Below are positions 33,719 to 44,548 of a DNA stretch of 64,000 nt, in pieces. Both the position numbers and the translations under genes were made by a program. Position 1 is the first letter of the stretch, and every line of letters starts with the position of its first letter. A model generated the notes under the pieces. That model was not told where the DNA came from and made no database searches. It worked only from the letters and a program-made list of their open reading frames with translations. The stretch spans positions 411,395-475,394 of the forward strand of contig NZ_JASJEX010000003.1 in NCBI RefSeq assembly GCF_030067705.1, in the 5' to 3' direction. This DNA is from Kribbibacterium absianum (GTDB lineage Bacteria; Actinomycetota; Coriobacteriia; Coriobacteriales; Atopobiaceae).

Positions 33719-34939
33719 CTAGGACTCGCTCGGCGTCGTCACCACGAGCGCGCTCGCCAGATCGCTTGCCACGGTGGTCGGGTCCCAGGCGTGCGAGCTG
33801 TTGTCGGTGGACGTCGGGTCGTGCACAGTGACCGCGCCGTCTTCGCCGGCACACACGAGTACCCAGTGTGTCGTCGACCCGAGCGCGCCGCCCGAGGTCT
33901 CGACCAAGAGATAGGTCGTGGCGCCGAGGGTGCTCGAGATCCTCGAGCCCAGGTCGGCGTTCGAGAGGCGCGAGCTGCTCGCCGAGGAGCCCGTCTCGTT
34001 GTCCTTCGTGCCCTCGGTAGATGCATCGGTAGATGCATCGGCGCCCGAGGCGTCGTCGGAGCCCTGGTCATCGGCGCTCGCTGAGGAACCGGAGTCGAGT
34101 GGCTTCGAAATGTCGAGCGCCGTGACGGACATGCCGAGGTCCTTGGCCTTGTCCGTGAAGAACGACGGGTCGGTGCCGGCGTTACCGGTGGCCTTGCCGG
34201 CGTCCGCTGCCGCCTGCGCGATGGTCGCGGGCGTCTGGTCCGTCTCGCCGGTGAGCGCCATGCGCGCCATCGCGCAGGCAACGGGGCCCGATCCCGTGAG
34301 GGCGATGAGCGAGTCGCCGTAGCCCAGGTAGCCCCAGCGCTCGTCCCAACCGAACAGGGCAGGGACCTCGCCCTTGGTCACGGTGCCCGTGTACTCAGCG
34401 GCCGTGTCCCGGTTCGCGGAGGGGTAGTCGTACACGAAATCGATGGAGGCCGGCTCGGCCAGCGCCAGCGACACGAGGGCCTCGGGGTATTCCTCGGCGT
34501 GCTCGGCGATGTACTTGAGGCGGTCCGCCGTGGTGACGGCGGTCGTCAGCTGTTGCTGCAGGTCGTCCGAGACCTTGGAGGAGACCTCGGCCTTGGGCTC
34601 GTTGGCCGAACCCGCGCAGGACACGACGTTGAAGACGATCACGATCACGAGCACGAGGGCCACGGCCGCGAGCACGATGAGCCGCGGGTCGAGCCGGTTG
34701 GCCATACCGCGACGTCCGGCGAAGTTGATCGGGTGGCGCTGGAGCTGGTAGCCGTTGGCGTTGCGGCGCCGTTGGCCGGGCGTCTGGTACCCGCGCCCAT
34801 GCAGCTGCGGGCTCGTGGCGCGCACACGCCCCTGGCCCTGGGCGCCGCGGCGGGTCGAACCGGTGCGGCTCCGAGCCCGACCCTGCTGGCTGCTGCGGTA
34901 CACCGGGCGGTTGTTGCCCATGTTCTGTGACTCGTTCAC
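33719..34939 (-). CDS. C39-like peptidase-domain membrane protein, catalytic Cys replaced
   Basis: A 406-residue protein from a GTG with AGGGAG upstream. Residues 1-80 are basic and disordered, a transmembrane segment spans 86-108, and the C-terminal part lies outside the cell. Residues about 195-400 match peptidase C39-like domains: GWDERWGYLGYGDSLIALTG then SGPVACAMA, with THWVLV (His) and VHDPTS (Asp) near the end. The family nucleophile Cys of GCGP is Ser217 here (tcg codon); a Cys sits five residues later. A serine/alanine/aspartate-rich insert (about 265-310) interrupts the domain. It could be inactive, binding peptide only. Confidence 0.7.
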   Translation of the reverse strand: MNESQNMGNNRPVYRSSQQGRARSRTGSTRRGAQGQGRVRATSPQLHGRGYQTPGQRRRNANGYQLQRHPINFAGRRGMANRLDPRLIVLAAVALVLVIVIVFNVVSCAGSANEPKAEVSSKVSDDLQQQLTTAVTTADRLKYIAEHAEEYPEALVSLALAEPASIDFVYDYPSANRDTAAEYTGTVTKGEVPALFGWDERWGYLGYGDSLIALTGSGPVACAMARMALTGETDQTPATIAQAAADAGKATGNAGTDPSFFTDKAKDLGMSVTALDISKPLDSGSSASADDQGSDDASGADASTDASTEGTKDNETGSSASSSRLSNADLGSRISSTLGATTYLLVETSGGALGSTTHWVLVCAGEDGAVTVHDPTSTDNSSHAWDPTTVASDLASALVVTTPSES

Positions 34940-35132
34940 TGCGGCTCCCTCGTGAGGTCGGGGTTCTCGACCCTCTGACCGGCGCTTTTGGGGCTCATGG
35001 GCCCGGCGCTTCAGACCGGCTCCATCATAGCCCCAGACTGGCGCGCGCTTTCAGCGAGGGGCGCGCCGAGTTCCCTCTCAGGCCGTCTGCACCCCTCTGA
35101 ACGCCACATGCCGGAATGTCCGGCGTTCCCTG

Positions 35133-35162
35133 TTGACTTTGTTACGAACCCGTCAATACAGT
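35133..35162 (+). promoter_or_regulatory. Candidate promoter upstream of argR
   Basis: TTGACT at 35133-35138 and TACAGT at 35157-35162 are spaced by 18 bases. A second possible -10, TAGTAT, occurs at 35284-35289 inside GCATAGTATTC, which resembles an ARG-box half site. The 393-bp gap before argR holds no gene. Confidence 0.45.
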
Positions 35163-35332
35163 CGAGCCTTTGCATGGGAGTCCGCCGAATTGGGATGACA
35201 CTTGCCAAGCGAACCGGCGCCTAGTCCTGCTTTTTGTGGGTCAAGGCGCGCCGAGGGATCACCGGCGTGCATCGAATCGGGCATAGTATTCGAGAACCGC
35301 CGCCACGACAGGGAAGCGAGGTGCATGGGTTC

Positions 35333-35767
35333 ATGGTCAAGGGGCGCAACGATCGCCAGGACGCGATTCGCGAGATCGTCCGGGGGCGCTCCATCCGCAC
35401 CCAGCGCGCCTTGGTCCAGGAGCTTGAGGCAGCGGGCTTTGCCTGCACCCAGGCCACCGTTTCCCGTGACATCGCCGACATGGGTCTGCGCAAGCTCCCG
35501 GAGGGCGTGTACGTCCTCGCGGAGGACCTGCACCTACAGCGGATGGTGTCGGAGCTGGTCGTGGACGTGAAGCGCTCCGGGAACCTCGTGATCATCAAGG
35601 CCCAGCCGGGCACCGCCTCAGGTATCGCCGCCGCCATCGACGCGGCCGAGCTGCCCGAGGCCATCGGTTCCCTTGCCGGCAACGACACCATTCTGGTCGT
35701 GGCCGCCAGCCCTGAGGCCGGCGAGGCCTTTGAGGGCCATCTCAACAAGCTGCGCAACTTCCGATGA
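35333..35767 (+). CDS. argR: Arginine repressor
   Basis: A 144-residue regulator. Residues 1-70 are the winged-helix DNA-binding part with RTQRALVQELEAAGFACTQATVSRDI, the ArgR signature. Residues 75-144 are the oligomerisation and arginine-binding part with QPGTASGIAAAIDAAELPE and GNDTILV. The ATG at 35333 is chosen for GAGGTG nine bases upstream; a GTG at 35321 is also possible. It stands directly before argG and argH, the genes it would repress when arginine is plentiful. Confidence 0.93.
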   Translation: MVKGRNDRQDAIREIVRGRSIRTQRALVQELEAAGFACTQATVSRDIADMGLRKLPEGVYVLAEDLHLQRMVSELVVDVKRSGNLVIIKAQPGTASGIAAAIDAAELPEAIGSLAGNDTILVVAASPEAGEAFEGHLNKLRNFR

Positions 35768-35946
35768 AAGCGGCCATTCGGGTCCGATGAACCCGGGTGT
35801 CCGCGCCTCAAAGACCCGCCGGGCGGCCTTTGTCTGTCGCCGGCGGTGGACGCATACGTCGCGTCAGTCCTTAAGCAACGACCTCCATCAATTGAAAACA
35901 CCCCTCGCAGCCGCACGCGGTGCGCGCTGCCGCACAAGGAGCAACC

Positions 35947-37290
<1,344 letters not shown>

Positions 37291-37406
37291 CCCCGTGTGA
37301 GATGCCACGCACCGGATGAGGTCGTGTTCCGTTCGGGCTTCTCGGCGACGCCGTCTTTGACTCGGCACGGCGGCGCCGAGGGCCCCGTCTTTTGAGGAGG
37401 GTCCCC

Positions 37407-38831
37407 GTGGGGGAGAACCAGGCCACACAGCAATCGGCGCCGCTTTGGAGCGGTCGCTTCTCTGACACCCCGACGGGTGAGCTCGAGCTCTTCGGGGCGT
37501 CGCTCGGCTTTGACCAGCGGCTCTGGCCGCAGGACATCCAGGGATCCATTGCCCATGCGACGATGCTTGGGCGCCAGGGGATCCTCTCGGCCGAGGACGT
37601 CGACGCTATCGTGGGCGGGTTGCGCGGGATAGCCGCCGACGCGGCCGCCGGCGCGATCGCCTTCGACCCGTCCGTGGACGAGGACGTGCACATGTGCGTC
37701 GAGCGCGTGCTCACGGAGCGGATCGGCGAGGCAGGCGGCCGCCTGCACACCGCGCGGTCGCGCAACGACCAGTCCGTGACGGACTCCCGGCTCTTTGCCA
37801 AGGAGCAGGCCGCGACCCTCTACGAGGCCGCGCTCGACCTGTGCCAGGCCATCCTCGCTGTCTCGCGGGAGCAGGGCGACGCGGTGATGCCTGGCTACAC
37901 GCACCTGCAGCCCGCCCAGCCGGTGCTCTTCTCGCACCACCTGATGGCCTACTTCTGGATGTTCCTGCGCGACACCGTGCGCTTCAAGGCGGCGTGGGAA
38001 GCGGCGGACGCGTCGCCGCTCGGGGCGGCGGCCCTGGCGGGTACCACCTATCCCCTCGACCGGCGCTACTCGGCGGACCTGCTCGGCTTCTCGCACGTGA
38101 TCCCCAACACGATGGACGCGGTCTCCAACCGCGACTTCATCATCGACCTCGTCTACGCCTGCGCGGTGTGCCAGATGCACCTGTCGCGCCTCTGCGAGGA
38201 GCTTGTGGACTGGTCGAGCGCCGAGGTGGCGTTCGTGGAGATGGACGACTCCCATGCGACGGGGTCGTCGATCATGCCGCAGAAGAAGAACCCGGACTTC
38301 GGCGAGCTGGTTCGCGGCAAGACCGGCCGCGTGTACGGCGACCTGGTCGCGATTCTCACCGTGATGAAGGGCCTGCCGATGACCTACGACAAGGACCTCC
38401 AGGAGGACAAGGAGCCGATGTTCGACGCCGTCGACACGGTGACGGGGTCGCTCCACGCGCTCCGGGGCATGGTCTCGACGATGACGGTGAAGGCCGACCG
38501 CATGCGCGAGTGCGCCCACGAGGGCTACATGGCCGCGACGGACCTGGCCGACTACTTGGTGGGGAAGGGCATGCCCTTCCGCCAGGCCCATGGCGTGGCC
38601 GGGCGCACGGTGGCCTATTGCGTGCAGGCGGGCGTGAAGCTGCAAGAGCTGACGCTCGACGAGCTGCGCGCCCAATGCGACCTCTTCGACGAGGACGTCT
38701 TTGACTGGGTGGACATCGACAACGTCGTGGCCCGTCGCGACACCTACGGCGGCACTGGCCACGAGGCCGTCGCGGCGCAGATGGACCTCGCCGTCGAGAA
38801 GCTCGCAGCCGCCCGTGGGGCGCTGGGCTAG
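37407..38831 (+). CDS. argH: Argininosuccinate lyase
   Basis: A 474-residue enzyme that splits argininosuccinate into arginine and fumarate. The family signature GSSIMPQKKNPD, with the catalytic Ser, is near residue 288; RLHTARSRNDQ near 113 and PGYTHLQPAQPVLFSHH near 162 carry catalytic and substrate residues. The start is a GTG with GAGGAGG six bases upstream. It completes argR-argG-argH. A short hairpin terminator follows, facing the PBP gene. Confidence 0.97.
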   Translation: MGENQATQQSAPLWSGRFSDTPTGELELFGASLGFDQRLWPQDIQGSIAHATMLGRQGILSAEDVDAIVGGLRGIAADAAAGAIAFDPSVDEDVHMCVERVLTERIGEAGGRLHTARSRNDQSVTDSRLFAKEQAATLYEAALDLCQAILAVSREQGDAVMPGYTHLQPAQPVLFSHHLMAYFWMFLRDTVRFKAAWEAADASPLGAAALAGTTYPLDRRYSADLLGFSHVIPNTMDAVSNRDFIIDLVYACAVCQMHLSRLCEELVDWSSAEVAFVEMDDSHATGSSIMPQKKNPDFGELVRGKTGRVYGDLVAILTVMKGLPMTYDKDLQEDKEPMFDAVDTVTGSLHALRGMVSTMTVKADRMRECAHEGYMAATDLADYLVGKGMPFRQAHGVAGRTVAYCVQAGVKLQELTLDELRAQCDLFDEDVFDWVDIDNVVARRDTYGGTGHEAVAAQMDLAVEKLAAARGALG

Positions 38832-38864
38832 CGCGAAGCGGCAGGACACGAGAGACAAGGAGCG

Positions 38865-38889
38865 GGCCCGAGCATACGCTGCTCGGGCC
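38865..38889. terminator. Hairpin between argH and the PBP gene
   Basis: GGCCCGAGCA and TGCTCGGGCC are exact complements with a five-base loop. It lies between two converging genes and may terminate both, though no T-run follows. Confidence 0.6.
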
Positions 38890-38897
38890 TGCTCAGC

Positions 38898-41177
38898 TTA
38901 CGGTGTGCTTGGTGGCGTCTCTCCATCGCCGCCGGTCTCCGCGCCGCCTCCTGCATCGCCGCCGGTGCCTCCGCCGGTTTCGCCTCCGCCGGTTTCGCCT
39001 CCGCCGGTGCCGCCGCCATCCGACGGGCCGTCGCCGCCGGAGCTGCCTCCGGTACCACCGGGGTTGCCCGCGTCAGAGGTGCCGCCGCCCGACGTGCCCC
39101 CGCCGCCGGTTGTGGCGCCGGTTCCCGTGTTGTCCGTGGGAACGGCCGGGGCCTCATTGTCCGCGTTCGGGGAGTCCGTGTCGGACGAGTTGGAACTGCT
39201 CGACGAGTTCGTGTCGTCATCCGAGGTACGGCGGCTGTAGGCGTTCACCGCGAAGTCCCACTTGCTGTTGGGCACATAGTCCGGCTCGCCCGGGTCGGTG
39301 AACTCTGCGCGGGCCGTGTCGCCCAGATAGGACTTCACAAAGTTCGCCCACATCGGGCACGAGGTGTTGGAGGGGTGCCCGGAGGAGCCGTTGACGTAGA
39401 CCTCCTTCGAGGATTCCGGGTAGCCGGTCCACACTGCCACGGCAATCTGCGGGGTGTAACCGCAGAACCACAGGTTGTCCGCGTACTCGGTGGTGCCCGT
39501 CTTGCCGGCCATGGGCTGGTTGATGCCATAGTTCTGAAGCACCGAGGCCGTCGCCCCGCGGCCGCCGTTGATGACGGTCTCGAGCACCTGGGTCGCCGCA
39601 TAGGCCACCTTGGCGTCGATGACCTGCTGGGGGTTGTCCTTGTGCTCGTACACGGTGTTGCCGTTGCGGTCCTCGATCTTCGTGATCGCGACGGCGTTGC
39701 GGTGCACGCCACCTGCGGCCAGCACGGAGTAGGCCTCCGCCATCTGCACCACGGGAACGCCGATGGTGCCGAGTGTGATCGAGTCATAGGCCGGCAGGTC
39801 CGCCGTGATGCCCATGGACTTGGCCGTCTTCACGATGTTGGCCGGCCCGACCGCTTCGGCCACCTGCACGTAGCCGGTGTTCGAGGAGCGCATCGTCGCC
39901 TGCTGGAGCGTCAAGGTGCCGTAGCTTGCGCCGCCGTAGTTCTTCACGATCCAGTTGGACGAGACGCGCAGCGGCGAGTTGCAGTCGATCTGCACGTTCG
40001 GGTTCATGCCCTGGGACAGCGCTGCGACGAGCGTGAACATCTTGAACGAGGAGCCCGGCTGGCGAGCGGCGTCCACGGCGAGGTTCATCTGCAACGTGTT
40101 GTAATCCCGGCCGCCCACCATGGCCTTGATGTAGCCGGTCGAGGGGTCGATGGCCACGAGCGCCGCGTTGAGGCCGTCCTGGCCGATGGCGTTGAGCTGG
40201 TCGGTCACGGCCGTCTCGGCGGCGGACTGGGCGCCGGGGTCGAGGGTCGTGTAGACCTTGAGGCCGCCCTTGAGCACCGTGTCGCTCGAGAAGTCCTCCG
40301 ACAGGAGGTTCTTGATGTACTGCGTCCAGTAGGGGTAGGTGCCGGTGGAGTCCATGACGTTGGAGCCGCGGTTGAGCTCGAGCGGCGTGTTGACCGCCTG
40401 GTCGTACTCGGCCTGGTCGATGTCGCCCGCTGTGAGCATGCGGTTGAGCACCAGGTTGCGACGCTGGACCGAGGCGTCCGGGTTCACGGTGGGGTCGTAG
40501 AGGGACGGAGAGTTGGGGATGCCGACGAGCAAGGCCGACTCCGCCAGTGTGAGGTCCTTGGCGTCCTTGTTGAAGTACGTCTTCGCCGCGGCCTCGATGC
40601 CATAGGCGCCGGAGCCGTAGTAGATGGTGTTGAGGTACATGTCGAGGATCTGGTCCTTGGAGTACTTCTTCTCCATCTGGATGGCGATGTAGGCCTCGCG
40701 GACCTTGCGCTGGATCGTGTCCTCGAACTGCTCGGCCGAGAGCACGGTGTTGCGCACCAGCTGCTGCGTGATCGTGGAGGCGCCCTCGTGGCCGCCGGCG
40801 ACGTTCACGAGGACGGCGCGGATCATGCCCTGGGGGTCGACGCCGTTGTGCTGGTAGAAGCGGATGTCCTCCGTGTCGACGGTGCCGGACACCACGTACG
40901 GCGATATCTCGTCCAACTCCACGGCCCGGCGGTTCTCGGCGTAGTACTCGGCGATCACGGTGCCGTTGGCGTCGAAGACCGTGGTGGGCTCGCTGACGAG
41001 GTAAGCGTCGGCGGAGTCGTAGTCCGGCAGGTCCTTGAGCCAGGAGTCCACGATGGAGCCCATGGACACGGCGAGCGCGATGACGAGCAGTGCGAGGAAG
41101 CCAAAGACCCCGGCGATGCCGAAGCCGACGATATGGGTGCGGGAGTGGCGATGGGCCCTGCGGGTCCTAATTCCCAT
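38898..41177 (-). CDS. Class A penicillin-binding protein (PBP1A-like)
   Basis: A 759-residue bifunctional wall synthase. One transmembrane segment spans about 18-40. The GT51 glycosyltransferase (about 60-235) has TEDIRFYQHNGVD with the catalytic Glu and GASTITQQLVRN. The transpeptidase (about 310-620) has GSSFKMF with the nucleophile Ser, SSNTGY and AGKTGTT. The last 100 residues are a Ser/Asn tract followed by a long Gly/Thr-rich tail with GGETGGG repeats, likely outside the cell. GGAGG precedes the ATG. The tail is low-complexity and probably spans or contacts the wall. Confidence 0.95.
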   Translation of the reverse strand: MGIRTRRAHRHSRTHIVGFGIAGVFGFLALLVIALAVSMGSIVDSWLKDLPDYDSADAYLVSEPTTVFDANGTVIAEYYAENRRAVELDEISPYVVSGTVDTEDIRFYQHNGVDPQGMIRAVLVNVAGGHEGASTITQQLVRNTVLSAEQFEDTIQRKVREAYIAIQMEKKYSKDQILDMYLNTIYYGSGAYGIEAAAKTYFNKDAKDLTLAESALLVGIPNSPSLYDPTVNPDASVQRRNLVLNRMLTAGDIDQAEYDQAVNTPLELNRGSNVMDSTGTYPYWTQYIKNLLSEDFSSDTVLKGGLKVYTTLDPGAQSAAETAVTDQLNAIGQDGLNAALVAIDPSTGYIKAMVGGRDYNTLQMNLAVDAARQPGSSFKMFTLVAALSQGMNPNVQIDCNSPLRVSSNWIVKNYGGASYGTLTLQQATMRSSNTGYVQVAEAVGPANIVKTAKSMGITADLPAYDSITLGTIGVPVVQMAEAYSVLAAGGVHRNAVAITKIEDRNGNTVYEHKDNPQQVIDAKVAYAATQVLETVINGGRGATASVLQNYGINQPMAGKTGTTEYADNLWFCGYTPQIAVAVWTGYPESSKEVYVNGSSGHPSNTSCPMWANFVKSYLGDTARAEFTDPGEPDYVPNSKWDFAVNAYSRRTSDDDTNSSSSSNSSDTDSPNADNEAPAVPTDNTGTGATTGGGGTSGGGTSDAGNPGGTGGSSGGDGPSDGGGTGGGETGGGETGGGTGGDAGGGAETGGDGETPPSTP

Positions 41178-41236
41178 TGAGTCCTCCTTTTACAGCCAAT
41201 CGGAATCCATTATGGGACAAGCGTTGGAGCCTACCT

Positions 41237-41304
41237 ACCCCCACACGGTCGCTCCACCGGTTCTTGAGGAGCGGGGCGGGCGGTTGACACGTCGGTGTTG
41301 GGGT
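41237..41304. repeat. CCCCCA-type hairpin repeat, copy 3
   Basis: ACCCCCACAC pairs with GTGTTGGGGT at nine of ten positions, with an inner exact stem CGCTCC/GGAGCG. Related in plan and in the TTGAGGAGC word to 10257-10312. The 379-bp gap between the PBP and amidase genes holds no other feature I can support. Confidence 0.6.
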
Positions 41305-41556
41305 CTCCAAATCCCTTGAATTGTTGTGAGCCAGAAACGCTGCGTCATAAACATGAAAGCCGTCTTGGAGACTCGCTGCAGGAGCGTCGCGGTGCGATAG
41401 TGTCGTGCCGCTAACTCTGCACTATGTGGCCTTTGCGGCCAGTGATATGAGGGGACGGGCGCGCGTCGGGCGCCTCCGTTACCATGGACGGACGCTTTGT
41501 GCGTGCCCGCGGTCCACTTGTGCCCTAACTGAACCATCGACCCGGAGGTCACTTTC

Positions 41557-44391
41557 TTGGCTACTCCCAAGCACATCAATCGTCGTGCCTTTCTCGCGCT
41601 CTCGGGCGCGGCTGCCGCGTCCGTGCCGACCACGGCCTTGGCGGACGAGGAGGTCCCGCTCAACGACGAGACGGTCGCCGAGGGCACGGACGTCGACGAG
41701 ACCGTCGAGGTCACCGACGACGTGACCGAGAGCCCCGCAGCCGACGAGAGCGGCGTGGGCCTCATCGTCGCCGAGCTGGCCCAGGTGGAGCTGGGCGAGA
41801 CGCAGAACATCGCGGTGTTGGGCGAGGACTCGTTCGGCACGTTGGCGTCCGTTGTCGTCACGGTGGGGGAGACCTCCACGGGCCAGGAGCGCGACCTGCC
41901 CTCGACCCTTGTGGCCGAGAACGCTGCGCTGGTTCCCTTCGCGTATGACGACGCCGTGCTCGGGGGCGAGTGGCGGGTCGAGACGGCGCAGGTCAGGTGG
42001 GAGGACGGCTCGGAGACGGCCTATGTGCCCCAGGGAGACGGTGTGGTTCCGACCTTCGCGTTCCTGACTGCCGGCGTCTCGCGTGACGAGCAGAACGACT
42101 CCTCTGCCGAGGACCCGGCCTATGTGGCGCAGGACGCGGACGGCAACGTGGTGAAGTCAGACACCATTGAAGAGGCCGCCCAGGTCGCGGAGGAGACGGC
42201 GGCCTCAGAGGACGCGACGATGACCGCGGCGGTCTTCAGCGCGAGCGCGGTGCGCGTGGAGCGCATCGCCTCGCGCACGTCCGGGCCCGTGGCGCTCGAC
42301 CCTGGTCATGGGGGAACTGATTCCGGCGCCACCGGCAACGGGCTGCGCGAATGCGACCTCAATTGGAAGATCGTCCAGTACTGCGCCGCCGAGCTCCAGG
42401 CCAAAGGCTACGACTACTACATCACGGTGACGGAGGCGGAGTTCAAGGACGAGAAGCGCGCCGCCCTCTCACGCAAGGAGCGCATCGACCGCGCGTGGAA
42501 CGCGGGCTGTCAGGCGGTCGTCTCGTTCCACATCAACTCTGGCGGTGGCACGGGCGCCCTTGTGATCGTCCCGACCAACTCCACGCTGTACAAGGACGTC
42601 TACCAGGACGGCCAGGCCTTCGGCAACAGCGTGCTCACAAAGCTCCAGGCCGTGGGCATGACGGGCGCCAACAACCGGTTGCTGTCGAGCTCCGATTACG
42701 ACGGGTACGGCATCCTGCTGTACTCCGGCCAGTACGGCATCCTCGGAGTGATCATCGAGCACGGCTTCATCGACAACGCGTCCGACGCTGCTAAGTTCAA
42801 GAGCGAGACTGCGCTCAAGAACATGGGCGTCGCGGACGCCCAGGCCATCATGGGCAAGTGGCCCACGTCCAAGAAGCAGACCTCCGGGACGCCCATCATG
42901 GGGAGTTCCTCCACCAACCGCGAGGGCATGGCCCGGTGGTTCGCCGCCACGTGCCCGAGCAACTGGTCGTGCAGGTTCTCCAGCTCGAGCCCCTACTACG
43001 CAAAGGACGCCGAGTCCTTTATCAAGAAGGTCTACGCGAGCAAGGGCGTCTCGTCCTTGAAGGCGTTCGCCTATGCGGTGTGGGACCAGGCCACGTCCGA
43101 GGGGGTGCGCCCGGAGGTGCTCCTCGCCCAGGTGATCGTGGAGACCGGTTGGCTCAAGTTCGGCGGCGACGTGCAGCCGGACCAGTGCAACTTCGGCGGC
43201 CTTGGCGCCACGGGCAACGGTGTGCGAGGCGAGAGCTTCTCGACGGTGGCCACCGGCCTTTTGGCGCAATCGCAGCACCTCAAGGGTTACGCGACGAGCG
43301 CCAAGCTCAACAACACGTGCGTGGACAGCCGCTACAAGTACATCAACCCGCTCGGCAAGGCCAACAACTCGGTCGAGGGCCTCGCGGGCACGTGGGCGGC
43401 TGACAAGGAGTACGGCACGAAGCTCGTGAAGCAGATCAGCGCGATCATCTCCGGTGCGGGGCAGTACGGCACCGACACCTCTGTCTTCCGCTATCAGGCC
43501 CACCAGCAGTCCCATGGCTGGGAGAGCGTGGTCTCCAACGGAGAGCAGGCAGGCTACACCGGCCAGTCCAAGCGCCTCGAGGCGTTCAAGATCTGGCTGC
43601 CGTCGAGCCTCTCCGGCGCGGTCTCCTACGCAGCGCACGTGCAGGACGTGGGTTGGCAGCCCTACGTGAGTAACGGCGCGCAGGCAGGCTCCACTGGCCA
43701 GCAGCGCGCGGTCCAGGCCATCAAGGTGAAGCTGGACGACAAGCTCGCGAAGTCCTACGACGTCTGGTACCAAGTCCACTGTCAAAGCTATGGCTGGACC
43801 GGTTGGGCCAAGAACGGAGCGCCGTGCGGCACCCAGGGCCTCTCGAAGCGCGCCGAGGCCGTTCGCGTGAAGCTCGTGGCCAAGGGCTCCGCGGCCCCGG
43901 GCTCGACCGCGAACGCGTTCCGCCCCGGACACCTCGTGAGCTACCAGACCCACGTGCAGGACTTCGGCTGGCAGTCGGCGGTCTATGACGGCGCGGTCGC
44001 CGGCACCACCGGCCAGTCCAGGCGGCTCGAGGGCCTCAAGGTCTCGCTGGCTGCGTCCGGAGCCTTCTCTGGCTCCATCCAGTACCAGACGCACGTGCAG
44101 AGCTATGGCTGGGAGAGCGCGTGGAAGAAGGACGGCGAGCTTTCCGGCACCGCGGCGCAGTCCAAGCGGCTGGAGGCTGTGCGCATCAAGCTCACCGGCG
44201 AGATCGCCAACGTGTACGACGTCTACTACCGCACGCATCGACAGACCTTTGGCTGGTCCGGCTGGGCCAAGAACGGCCAGGACTGTGGCACCTCCGGTCT
44301 CTCGAAGCGCCTGGAGGCGCTCGAGGTGCGGCTCGTTCCCAAGGGCGGTGCGGCGCCCGGGTCCACGAGCGACCGCATGCGCACAGCGTAG
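41557..44391 (+). CDS. Secreted N-acetylmuramoyl-L-alanine amidase with glucosaminidase domain and six ChW repeats
   Basis: A 944-residue exported wall enzyme. It starts at TTG with GGAGGT seven bases upstream. A Tat-like signal NRRAFLALSGAAAAS ends near residue 30. The amidase_3 domain (about 245-425) has zinc and catalytic residues His251 (DPGHGG), Glu265, His325 (SFHINSG) and Glu401 (IIEHGF). A glucosaminidase-like domain (about 490-625) has Glu529 in QVIVETGWLKFGG. Residues about 643-935 are six ChW repeats, each with a GW core (SHGWES, VGWQPY, YGWTGW, FGWQSA, YGWESA, FGWSGW), arranged as two triplets ending in AAPGST. ChW repeats are thought to bind the cell surface. Confidence 0.92.
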   Translation: MATPKHINRRAFLALSGAAAASVPTTALADEEVPLNDETVAEGTDVDETVEVTDDVTESPAADESGVGLIVAELAQVELGETQNIAVLGEDSFGTLASVVVTVGETSTGQERDLPSTLVAENAALVPFAYDDAVLGGEWRVETAQVRWEDGSETAYVPQGDGVVPTFAFLTAGVSRDEQNDSSAEDPAYVAQDADGNVVKSDTIEEAAQVAEETAASEDATMTAAVFSASAVRVERIASRTSGPVALDPGHGGTDSGATGNGLRECDLNWKIVQYCAAELQAKGYDYYITVTEAEFKDEKRAALSRKERIDRAWNAGCQAVVSFHINSGGGTGALVIVPTNSTLYKDVYQDGQAFGNSVLTKLQAVGMTGANNRLLSSSDYDGYGILLYSGQYGILGVIIEHGFIDNASDAAKFKSETALKNMGVADAQAIMGKWPTSKKQTSGTPIMGSSSTNREGMARWFAATCPSNWSCRFSSSSPYYAKDAESFIKKVYASKGVSSLKAFAYAVWDQATSEGVRPEVLLAQVIVETGWLKFGGDVQPDQCNFGGLGATGNGVRGESFSTVATGLLAQSQHLKGYATSAKLNNTCVDSRYKYINPLGKANNSVEGLAGTWAADKEYGTKLVKQISAIISGAGQYGTDTSVFRYQAHQQSHGWESVVSNGEQAGYTGQSKRLEAFKIWLPSSLSGAVSYAAHVQDVGWQPYVSNGAQAGSTGQQRAVQAIKVKLDDKLAKSYDVWYQVHCQSYGWTGWAKNGAPCGTQGLSKRAEAVRVKLVAKGSAAPGSTANAFRPGHLVSYQTHVQDFGWQSAVYDGAVAGTTGQSRRLEGLKVSLAASGAFSGSIQYQTHVQSYGWESAWKKDGELSGTAAQSKRLEAVRIKLTGEIANVYDVYYRTHRQTFGWSGWAKNGQDCGTSGLSKRLEALEVRLVPKGGAAPGSTSDRMRTA

Positions 44392-44409
44392 GGCTCATCG
44401 AACGCGCGG

Positions 44410-44443
44410 GGGCGCCCGGGGCATTGGCTCCGGGCGCCCTTTT
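44410..44443 (+). terminator. Intrinsic terminator of the amidase gene
   Basis: GGGCGCCCGG and CCGGGCGCCC are exact complements with a ten-base loop, followed by four T. Confidence 0.85.
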
Positions 44444-44507
44444 CCTGTGCGGCGTTACACAACGCTTGCCGCCGAGGAATCCCGCCCATTCCTCTCGGGG
44501 TCTCCCG

Positions 44508-44513
44508 TATACT
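44508..44513 (+). promoter_or_regulatory. Probable -10 of the L,D-transpeptidase gene
   Basis: TATACT lies 36 bases before the chosen ATG. The expected -35 position shows no clear consensus. The gene therefore has its own promoter after the upstream terminator. Confidence 0.45.
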
Positions 44514-44548
44514 CGTCGAATCCACAGACGTTAAACGGTTCTGAACAT

